Assembly: GCA_030050125.1 (NCBI GenBank)
Contig: JASIJN010000012.1
Span: 1 to 13,149, forward strand
Direction of reading: 5' to 3'
DNA from: Streptosporangiaceae bacterium
Lineage (GTDB): Bacteria > Actinomycetota > Actinomycetes > Streptosporangiales > Streptosporangiaceae
Length of the DNA: 13,149 bases
Made by a program: the position numbers and the translations under genes. Below are positions 1 through 5,387 of this stretch, piece after piece; the first letter of the stretch is position 1; each line of letters opens with the position of its first letter. The notes beneath the pieces are model-generated. The model was not told the origin of the DNA and did not search any database. It saw only the letters and a list, made by a program, of their open reading frames with translations.

Positions 1-207
1 TATGGTGTGGTTTAGATGAGTCGTATCGACGGCAGCGGGGCCCTGCGCCGGGGGCACCGAGATACGGCACCTGGATCCTTGTCCGATTTTCACAAGCTGT
101 CCTAAATACCGTCGATGCAGGTGGAACGGCGAGCCGCTAGCTCGCAGGGCGGCGCTGGGCAGCTGGGCCCGGGGCCGAGCGGCGCGGGGCAGCTGGCGGA
201 GCTGGGC
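1..207. other. Left-edge non-coding stretch downstream of the HisRS-like gene
   Basis: No convincing gene is visible. Positions 75-115 are less GC-rich than the rest of the window, with TTGTCC at about 78 and TAAATA at about 102, a weak promoter-like arrangement on the plus strand that leads into no plus-strand gene. A small inverted repeat, GCGAGC-CGCTA-GCTCGC, lies at 129-145 and has no T-run on either side. Frame 3 on the plus strand is open from the window edge to a TAG at 138-140, but it has no start inside the window and I recognise nothing in its translation; it could be the tail of an upstream gene or chance. By recalled synteny the next leftward gene might be ftsK, which this window cannot show. 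Confidence 0.4.
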
Positions 208-1191
208 CTACTGCGGCCCGGGGCTGGTCGCCGCCATCCGGTCGATGCCGTAGCCGCTGATCAGCAAGCGCTCCTTGCGGTTGCCGAGCAGCTTGCCGGT
301 CCAGTCGACGAACCCCCCGTCCCCGACCTCGAGCTCACCCGAGCCAAAGTCGGCCTGGACCTTGAAGCACAGCCCGGTGTAGTACCCGCGCCCGCTGCGC
401 CGCTCCGGCGCGTCGACCACCTCGGCGACCATCTCGGCGCCGTGGGCGCCCTCCAGCGCGGCGGCGACCGCCGCGGTAACGTCAGGCATCGCGTCGTCAA
501 GCCGGGTGAGCTCGAACCGGACCCGGGCCGCGCCGAGCCGGGCCAGCCCGTCGGCGGCGAACCGCAGGTGCTCGGCGATGCTGGCCCGCTCGAACGCGTG
601 GCCGCCAGTGTCCCGCCCGGCGATGACCAGGCCGAACAGCCCGAAGTGGGCGAAGCTGACCGGCCCGCTGAACCGCTGGGCCCTGGTCACCCGCTGAATC
701 GCGGCCAGCCGGACCGTCGCCGCGGACCGGGGATCCGCGTGCAGCGCCGCACGGCGGCGCACGGCGGCCTCGAGCGCCAGCCCGTTGGTCGGGTCGGCGG
801 CGACCTCGCTGCCCCGCACGGTGGCCACGATGTTGCGCGGGTCTACCACGGCCACCGCCGAGTGCGCGCCGAGCGGCAGCACCGGGGCCAGCGTGACCAC
901 CTCGAACCCGGAGGGCAGGGCGGCCAGCATGGCGTCCTCCGCCCGCCGCAGCGACGCGAACCCGACCGGGGCCGGCGCCACGAACCGGTCGGTGCCGTAG
1001 CGACGCATCACGTCGGCGGCGGTGAGTCGTTCCGCCTGGCGCCGCAGCACCTCGAGCAGCAGGGTGGTCAGCGCTGTTCCGGGCAGCCCGGCGAGCTTGT
1101 CGGCCAGGGCCTGGTCGCCGGCCTCCCGCAGCACGCGCCCGAGCGCTGGGTGGGGTGCGCGCGCCGCCGCCGGGCGGGGGGGCTCGTCCAT
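208..1191 (-). CDS. Conserved HisRS/HisZ-like protein, function unknown
   Basis: The 327-residue protein starts at ATG 1191, 49 nt after the rnj stop on the same strand, so it is probably the third gene of the dapA-rnj operon. I do not recognise a named family. The C-terminal half resembles the class II histidyl-tRNA synthetase core: GRGYYTG at residues 267-273 looks like the HisRS histidine-binding RGLDYYTG motif, and the stretch 290-319 (GDGGF through GYGIDRM) resembles GGRYD plus the motif 3 GFSIGLDRL. RGSEVAADPT at 126-135 could correspond to the motif 2 region. It is shorter than HisRS (about 420 residues) and has no visible anticodon-binding domain, so it is closer in layout to HisZ, the regulatory subunit of short-form ATP phosphoribosyltransferase. 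No hisG is nearby. No strong Shine-Dalgarno sequence precedes the ATG. That it is a gene is secure; the fold assignment is my inference. Confidence 0.8.
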   Translation of the reverse strand: MDEPPRPAAARAPHPALGRVLREAGDQALADKLAGLPGTALTTLLLEVLRRQAERLTAADVMRRYGTDRFVAPAPVGFASLRRAEDAMLAALPSGFEVVTLAPVLPLGAHSAVAVVDPRNIVATVRGSEVAADPTNGLALEAAVRRRAALHADPRSAATVRLAAIQRVTRAQRFSGPVSFAHFGLFGLVIAGRDTGGHAFERASIAEHLRFAADGLARLGAARVRFELTRLDDAMPDVTAAVAAALEGAHGAEMVAEVVDAPERRSGRGYYTGLCFKVQADFGSGELEVGDGGFVDWTGKLLGNRKERLLISGYGIDRMAATSPGPQ

Positions 1192-1240
1192 GGCTGACCA
1201 GTATGCGGCCGGGCCCGCGACCGCGGCGACGGGTTATCCG

Positions 1241-2935
1241 TCAGACCTCGACGAGCACCGGGATGATCATCGGGCGACGGCGGTAGGCATCGCTCACCCA
1301 GCGCCCGACCGTCCGCCGGATCAGCTGCTGCAGCTGGTAGGAGTCGCTGATGCCGTCCGCGGCGGCCCGTTCGAGGGCCTCCTCGATCCGCGGCCGGATG
1401 TCGCCGAAGGCCGCGTCGTCGATCCCGGAGCCGCGGGCATGGATCTCCGGGCCGGCCACGAGCTTCCCGGTGGTGGAGTCCACCACGACCACGACCGACA
1501 CGAAGCCCTCGTCGCCGAGTATCCGCCGGTCCTTCAGCGACGCCTCGGTCACCTCGCCCACCGAAAGCCCGTCCACGTACACATACCCGCACTGGACGCT
1601 GCCGACGACCGAGACCCGTCCGTCCACCAGGTCGACCACCACCCCGTCCTCGGCGATGACGATGTTCTCCTCGGGGACGCCGGTCAGCTCGGCCAGCTCG
1701 GCATGCGCCCGCAGGTGCCGCCACTCGCCGTGGACCGGGATGAAGTTGCTCGGCCGGACCAGGTTCAGCACGTACAGCAACTCCCCGGCGGGCGCGTGCC
1801 CGGACACGTGCACCAGCGCGTTGCCCCGGTGCACCACTCGCGCGCCGAGCCGGGTCAGCTCGTTGATGATCCGGGACACGGCGGTCTCGTTCCCCGGCAC
1901 CAGCGACGAGGCCAGGATCACGGTGTCGCCCTCGGCGATCCGGATCGGGTGGTCCCGGCCGGCCATCCGGGCCAGCGCCGACATCGGCTCGCCCTGCGAC
2001 CCGGTGGAGATCAGCACGATCCGCTCGGGCGGCATCTCCTCGGCCTCGCGCAGCTCCACGAGCAGCCCGCCGGGCACCGAAGGGACCCGGAGGTAGCCGA
2101 GTTCCCTGGCCACGCCCATGTTGCGCACCATGGACCGGCCGACCAGCGCCACCTTGCGCCCGTGCGCGGCGGCGGCGTCCATCACCTGCTGCACCCGGTG
2201 CACATGGCTGGCGAAGCAGGACACGATGATCCGCTGCTTCGCGCGGTCGAACACCTCGTCGAGCACCGGGCCGATGGCCCGCTCGGTGGTGACGACGCCG
2301 GGAATCTCGGCGTTGGTCGAGTCGGCCATCAGCAGGTCCACGCCCTGGGTGCCGAGCCGCGCGAAGCCGCCCAGATCGGTCAGCCGGCCGTCCAGCGGCA
2401 GCTGATCCATCTTGAAGTCCCCGGTGTGCAGCACCAGCCCCGCCGTGGTCCGGATGCACACCGCGAGCGCGTCCGGAATGGAGTGGTTGACCGAGAAAAA
2501 TTCAAGATCGAAGGGCCCGAACGCGTACGTCTCGCCCTCGATGACCTCCCTGCCCTCGGCGGTCAGCCGGTGCTCGGCCAGCTTGCCTGCCAGCAGCGCC
2601 AGGGTCAGCCTCGACCCGGCCACGGGGATGTCGGGCCGCAGCCGGAGCAGGTAGGGAACCGCGCCGATGTGGTCCTCGTGCGCGTGCGTGAGCACCAGCG
2701 CGTCGACCTGGTCCAGCCGGTCCTCGATCGCGGTGAAGTCCGGCAGGATCAGGTCGACGCCCGGCTGGTCCGGCTCGGGGAACAGCACCCCGCAGTCCAC
2801 CACGAGCAGCCGGCCCGCGTGCTCGAACACCGTCATGTTGCGGCCGATCTCACCCAGCCCGCCGAGCGCGACGATCCGCAGGCCGTCGGCGGGCAGCGGC
2901 GGCGGCGGCCCGAGATCCGGGTGCGGGTGGCTCAC
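1241..2935 (-). CDS. rnj: Ribonuclease J (metallo-beta-lactamase/beta-CASP RNase)
   Basis: A 564-residue cytoplasmic ribonuclease with 5'-to-3' exonuclease and endonuclease activity on RNA, acting in mRNA decay and rRNA processing. The metallo-beta-lactamase motif 2 is THAHEDH at residues 83-89, giving zinc ligands H84, H86, D88 and H89. H151 and D173 (HTGD) supply further ligands. The beta-CASP insert lies roughly at 210-370 and H402 lies in the VHGEWRHL motif. The length suits actinobacterial RNase J (about 550-560). A proline-rich N-terminal extension of about 18 residues precedes the core. The start is GTG at 2935, overlapping the dapA stop codon as GTGA; no Shine-Dalgarno sequence is visible, so translation is probably coupled to dapA. 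The dapA-rnj pairing is, from memory, also found in M. tuberculosis (Rv2753c-Rv2752c). Confidence 0.97.
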   Translation of the reverse strand: MSHPHPDLGPPPPLPADGLRIVALGGLGEIGRNMTVFEHAGRLLVVDCGVLFPEPDQPGVDLILPDFTAIEDRLDQVDALVLTHAHEDHIGAVPYLLRLRPDIPVAGSRLTLALLAGKLAEHRLTAEGREVIEGETYAFGPFDLEFFSVNHSIPDALAVCIRTTAGLVLHTGDFKMDQLPLDGRLTDLGGFARLGTQGVDLLMADSTNAEIPGVVTTERAIGPVLDEVFDRAKQRIIVSCFASHVHRVQQVMDAAAAHGRKVALVGRSMVRNMGVARELGYLRVPSVPGGLLVELREAEEMPPERIVLISTGSQGEPMSALARMAGRDHPIRIAEGDTVILASSLVPGNETAVSRIINELTRLGARVVHRGNALVHVSGHAPAGELLYVLNLVRPSNFIPVHGEWRHLRAHAELAELTGVPEENIVIAEDGVVVDLVDGRVSVVGSVQCGYVYVDGLSVGEVTEASLKDRRILGDEGFVSVVVVVDSTTGKLVAGPEIHARGSGIDDAAFGDIRPRIEEALERAAADGISDSYQLQQLIRRTVGRWVSDAYRRRPMIIPVLVEV

Positions 2936-3864
2936 CGGAGCTTCACGCCGCCGGCCACCAGGTCGGTGCGCAGCCGCTCCGCGTCGGCGGTGGTGGCGTC
3001 GACCAGCGGCAGCCGGACCGGTCCGCCGGGCAGCCCGAGCATGGCCAGCGCCGCCTTGGTCGAGACCGTGCCCTGCATCCGGGTCATGCCGGTGTAGACC
3101 GGCAGTAGCTCGCGGTGGATGGCCAGCGCGGTGCTCACGTCGCCGGCCAGGTAGGCGTCGATCATTTCGTGTAGCCGGTCGCCGACCACGTGGCCGTGCA
3201 CGCTGACAAAGCCCGCCGCGCCGACCGAGAGCCAGGGCAGGTTCAGCATGTCGTCGCCGCAGTAGAAGACCAGGCCGGTGCCGGCCATGACCACGGACGC
3301 GGCGCCGAAGTCGCCCTTGGCGTCCTTGACCGCGACGATCCGCGGGTGCTGGGAGAGCTGGACCAGGGTCTCGGTGGCGATCGCGGTGCCGGTCCGGCCC
3401 GGGATGTCATAGAGCATCACCGGCAGCCCGGTCGCGTCGGCCACCTTGGTGAAGTGCGCCACGAGCCCGTGCTGCGGCGGTTTGTTGTAGTACGGCGTGA
3501 CCACCAGGAGCGCGTGCGCGCCCGCCCGCTCGGCCTGCCGGGCCAGCTCGCAGGTGTGCGCGGTGTCGTTGGTGCCGACCCCGGCCACCACGCAGGCCCG
3601 GTCCCCCACGGCCTCGATCACGGCGCGCAGCAGCCGGTCCTTCTCTGCGTCGCTCGTGGTCGGCGACTCGCCGGTGGTACCGCTGATCACCAGCCCGTCG
3701 TTGCGCATCTCGCCGGCCAAGTGCTCGGCCAGCCGGGCCGCGCCATCGTAGTCGACCGCGCCGTCGGCGGTCATCGGCGTGATCATCGCGGTGAGCATCC
3801 GGCCGAACGGTGCTTGCTGCGGCCGGGCCGCGAAGCCGCCCTCTGACGTTGTCGAAGCTGTCAT
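2932..3864 (-). CDS. dapA: 4-hydroxy-tetrahydrodipicolinate synthase
   Basis: Condenses pyruvate with aspartate-semialdehyde, the first committed step of the diaminopimelate/lysine pathway, in the cytoplasm. The 310-residue protein is a full-length TIM barrel. The Schiff-base lysine is K180 (AVKDAKGD). Y152 and R157 in LYDIPGRTG, Y126 in TPYYN and T64 in SGTTGE match E. coli Y133, R138, Y107 and T45 in spacing. The frame stays open upstream to 4224, but the family length and a TANNNT box 7 nt before the codon support ATG 3864. There is no Shine-Dalgarno sequence, consistent with a leaderless transcript; a second, longer-leader promoter is also possible (see 3962-4040). It is the first gene of the dapA-rnj-HisRS-like cluster and overlaps rnj by four bases. 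Catalytic residues are intact. Confidence 0.97.
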   Translation of the reverse strand: MTASTTSEGGFAARPQQAPFGRMLTAMITPMTADGAVDYDGAARLAEHLAGEMRNDGLVISGTTGESPTTSDAEKDRLLRAVIEAVGDRACVVAGVGTNDTAHTCELARQAERAGAHALLVVTPYYNKPPQHGLVAHFTKVADATGLPVMLYDIPGRTGTAIATETLVQLSQHPRIVAVKDAKGDFGAASVVMAGTGLVFYCGDDMLNLPWLSVGAAGFVSVHGHVVGDRLHEMIDAYLAGDVSTALAIHRELLPVYTGMTRMQGTVSTKAALAMLGLPGGPVRLPLVDATTADAERLRTDLVAGGVKLR

Positions 3865-3871
3865 GTACCGA

Positions 3872-3877
3872 ACGCTA
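3872..3877 (-). promoter_or_regulatory. Candidate leaderless -10 box for dapA
   Basis: On the minus strand TAGCGT is followed by exactly 7 nt and then the dapA ATG. This TANNNT-N6-9-start layout is typical of actinobacterial leaderless promoters, and the gene lacks a Shine-Dalgarno sequence. I see no good -35 hexamer. Confidence 0.5.
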
Positions 3878-3961
3878 CCGGGCGGCGACGCCGCAGGGTA
3901 CTGCCGGCACGCGGCGCGGCGGACGGCGCAGGCCGGACCGGACGACAGGGGGTGGGGGTGA

Positions 3962-4006
3962 AGACGCGGCGACGTGAGCTCGGGGGTACCCACGTCGCCA
4001 GCGTCT
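3962..4006 (-). repeat. Long inverted repeat / dapA leader stem-loop
   Basis: The arms are AGACGC+GGCGACGTG (3962-3976) and CACGTCGCC+A+GCGTCT (3991-4006): 15 bp with a single-base bulge at 4000. As minus-strand RNA, three further weak pairs (G-U, G-C, U-G) extend the stem and leave an 8-nt loop; on the plus strand these inner positions mismatch. The structure lies 97 nt upstream of the dapA start. It lacks a following U-run on the minus strand, so it does not look like an intrinsic terminator for leftward transcription. Confidence 0.7.
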
Positions 4007-4011
4007 GTCTC

Positions 4012-4040
4012 ATTATCGTCCGCCATTGCACATGGCGTTA
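4012..4040 (-). promoter_or_regulatory. Candidate upstream dapA promoter
   Basis: GATAAT (minus strand, 4017-4012) matches the -10 consensus at 5 of 6 positions. The hexamer 17 nt upstream, TAACGC (4040-4035), is a poor -35. The predicted first base falls at about 4005-4006, exactly where the long inverted repeat begins, so the transcript would start with that stem. An imperfect palindrome GCACA-N13-TGTGC at about 4028-4050 overlaps the -35 zone and might be an operator. Confidence 0.4.
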
Positions 4041-4227
4041 CACGTTGTGCGCTATTCGTTGACCGGCAGCGGATTAATGAACGGCAAGTCTCGTCATTGC
4101 GGGACCAGGAAGCCCGCTCCGACCGGCGGTTTCGATGCGCCACGGGCGCGCCCCCGGCCGACCCGAGGCCGGCCCCGGCGTGTCGCGTGCACCCCCGGGC
4201 GCCGGGCGGGCGACGGCGGAACAATCA

Positions 4228-4262
4228 CGAGGCCCCCCCATGTATGAGATGGAGGGGCCTCG
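4228..4262 (-). terminator. Terminator-like hairpin, leftward
   Basis: CGAGGCCCC (4228-4236) pairs with GGGGCCTCG (4254-4262). As minus-strand RNA the stem continues through one U-G pair and four more pairs to 14 bp, closed by a 7-nt loop CUCAUAC, and is followed by UGAUUGUUCC, which is moderately U-rich. On the plus strand the U-G becomes a C-A mismatch and the downstream bases CGCTCGATCC are not T-rich, so the leftward reading is favoured. It lies about 350 nt beyond the SGNH hydrolase stop. Confidence 0.6.
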
Positions 4263-4384
4263 CTCGATCCCGCAGCCCAGCGTGCCGATCGCTCGGCTGG
4301 CCGGTCTCCCGGCTGCTGTCCGCTGCCGACCGGGCCACCAGCGGCGGTCACCCCGGGAGCCCGGTTTCCCGGCTCTCCCCGCGT

Positions 4385-4421
4385 CCCGGGGTTGCCCCCG
4401 AAAGGCCCGGGGTTACCCCCG
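4385..4421. repeat. GC-rich direct repeat, 21-bp period
   Basis: CCCGGGGTTGCCCCCG (4385-4400) recurs as CCCGGGGTTACCCCCG (4406-4421), 15 of 16 bases identical, offset by 21 bp. Each copy is itself close to an inverted repeat (GGGGTTACCCC in the second). Degenerate CCCGGGAG and CCCGGTTTCCCGG elements continue the theme at about 4351-4373. Confidence 0.65.
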
Positions 4422-4514
4422 GATCGGTGTCCGTGCTTTGTGGTGTGTGCTTTTCTACTGCGTCGCGAAGGCCCTGCACAAGGGGTTCAGGAAGGCAATC
4501 TCAAGATTCTTTGG

Positions 4515-4599
4515 CCATCCACAGGACACCCGCCGTTATCCCCCGCGGAACCGAGTTTTCCACTGCTCATCCACTGCCGCGTCCACCGGTCTGTCCACA
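4515..4599 (+). promoter_or_regulatory. Cluster of DnaA-box-like motifs
   Basis: Six similar 9-mers share one orientation: CCATCCACA (4515), TTATCCCCC (4536), TTTTCCACT (4556), TCATCCACT (4567), GCGTCCACC (4579) and CTGTCCACA (4591). The first and last fit the relaxed Streptomyces DnaA box (Y-Y-[GAC]-TCCACA) exactly; the others carry one or more mismatches. Starts are 21, 20, 11, 12 and 12 bp apart, near multiples of a helical turn. The match is by eye and binding is unproven. Confidence 0.4.
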
Positions 4600-4614
4600 C
4601 CCCGGCCCGGGCGG

Positions 4615-5211
4615 TCAGCGCGGCGCCAGCTTGTCGGCGCACGCGGCGGCGATGAACTGATGGCCCCGGCTGTTGGGGTGCACCCGGTCCGGCCCGTAAA
4701 GCTCGGGGTCGGCCGCGTCGGGCATGGCCCAGGCGTCGAGGCACAGGGCACCGTAGGACTCGGCCTGCTCCCGGATGATGTCGCTGGCCAGCCGGAGGCG
4801 GTCGCGGACCACGTCGACCAGGTCCTGCGACAGCGGCATGACCGCGGTGAGATCCGGGAGGGTACAGGTCAGGAGCGTGGCCTGGGTGGCGGCCAGCGCC
4901 TCGAACAGCTGCCCGAGCTCGGCCTTGAAGTTCATGTCGTTGAACCCGCGGGCGCGGATGTCGTTCAGGCCAACGGTGACGCTGATCAGGTCGGGCCGGC
5001 ACGCCGCCACTCCCGGCAGTTGCTTGCCGCGGACCTGGCCCACCGTGGCGGCATCGGCCGCCAGGTTGATGAGCCGGCACCGGACCGTGGTCCGCACGCT
5101 CAGGATGTCAGCGAGCCGCTGGGCCCAGCCGACCGGGCGCCCGTCCCGGCCCTCGTCCCCCCGTCCGGCGGTCAGGCTGTCGCCGAGGGCGACATACGTC
5201 GACCAGCTCAA
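4615..5211 (-). CDS. Intracellular SGNH/GDSL-family hydrolase
   Basis: A 198-residue serine esterase/lipase-like enzyme with the GDSL fold; the substrate is unknown. The nucleophile block is ALGDSLTAG with Ser12. Block III is VGLND (G81, N83) and the C-terminal dyad is DRVHPN (D175, H178). Block II, usually an N-x-G-type element, reads INLAADAATV, so the oxyanion-hole glycine seems replaced by alanine. I place the start at TTG 5211 because a strong GAGGGAGGGAA Shine-Dalgarno (5217-5227) sits 7 nt upstream and this puts the GDSL block near residue 10, as usual; the frame is open to an ATG at 5292, but that would add an atypical 27-residue leader. No signal peptide or membrane segment is seen, so it should act in the cytoplasm. 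It follows the diiron gene after 176 bp. Confidence 0.9.
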   Translation of the reverse strand: MSWSTYVALGDSLTAGRGDEGRDGRPVGWAQRLADILSVRTTVRCRLINLAADAATVGQVRGKQLPGVAACRPDLISVTVGLNDIRARGFNDMNFKAELGQLFEALAATQATLLTCTLPDLTAVMPLSQDLVDVVRDRLRLASDIIREQAESYGALCLDAWAMPDAADPELYGPDRVHPNSRGHQFIAAACADKLAPR

Positions 5212-5387
5212 GAACGTTCCCTCCCTCGGCTGCCAGAGGCGTCGGGTTAATTGCTGTATCAAACAGTCCACCACCGGACAGCCGCGGGGCAACCCTGCGT
5301 CGGCGACCGCGGGACACCCGATCGCGGCGCCGCGCCGGACGCCGCGGCATGCCCGCAGGTCAAGACCTCAGACCCGGAAGGCGGGGC
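5212..5387. other. Spacer between the diiron gene and the SGNH hydrolase gene
   Basis: Mostly GC-rich, with an AT-richer patch at 5248-5272 (minus strand CTGTTTGATACAG, containing CTGT-N5-ACAG) about 40-60 nt upstream of the TTG start, which could be a promoter or small operator, although no clean -10/-35 pair is visible. AGGTCAAGACCT (5357-5368) is a perfect short palindrome 20 nt beyond the diiron stop. Confidence 0.3.
5217..5227 (-). promoter_or_regulatory. Ribosome binding site that decides a TTG start
   Basis: GAGGGAGGGAA on the minus strand ends 5-7 nt before TTG 5211, while the ATG at 5292 has no comparable site. It is the main reason for choosing the TTG start of the SGNH hydrolase. 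Confidence 0.7.

Larger units (their letters stand above)
3865..4614. other. 750-bp structured intergenic region between dapA and the SGNH hydrolase gene
   Basis: No protein-coding gene is supported. Open frames exist on both strands but give low-complexity, arginine/proline/glycine-rich translations without recognisable motifs. The region holds, in order: the dapA leaderless -10, a long inverted repeat (3962-4006) with a GATAAT box next to it, a terminator-like hairpin (4228-4262), a GC-rich 21-bp-period repeat (4385-4421), and a cluster of DnaA-box-like motifs (4515-4599). No tRNA or known riboswitch was recognised. Both hairpins fold better as minus-strand RNA, because G-U pairs replace mismatches present on the plus strand. 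Leftward transcription therefore probably crosses most of the region. Confidence 0.6.

Noticed and set aside
78..100. Rex-type operator (TTGTGAA half-site on the minus strand)
   Set aside because: Only one half-site matches; the other half (CGGACAA) has the wrong bases and spacing.
115..3097. Long plus-strand open frames opposite the HisRS-like gene and rnj
   Set aside because: They mirror strongly coding minus-strand genes in very GC-rich DNA; the translations are low-complexity, rich in Arg/Gly/Pro/His, with no family motifs.
3865..4010. Lysine riboswitch in the dapA leader
   Set aside because: The leader shows one simple long stem, not the five-helix junction of the L-box, and lysine riboswitches are not typical of actinobacteria.
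3865..4224. N-terminal extension of dapA to 4224 or to the ATG at 4026
   Set aside because: It would add 54-120 residues unlike any DapA, span the long stem-loop, and ignore the TANNNT box 7 nt before ATG 3864; 310 residues fits the family.
4100..4330. tRNA-like stretch (GGTTTCGATGC near 4127)
   Set aside because: It recalls a T-loop, but no acceptor, D or anticodon arms can be paired around it.
4515..4599. Replication origin (oriC)
   Set aside because: No dnaA, dnaN, rpmH or gyr genes are nearby, most boxes are imperfect, and the recalled synteny puts these genes elsewhere; only a DnaA-like cluster is claimed.
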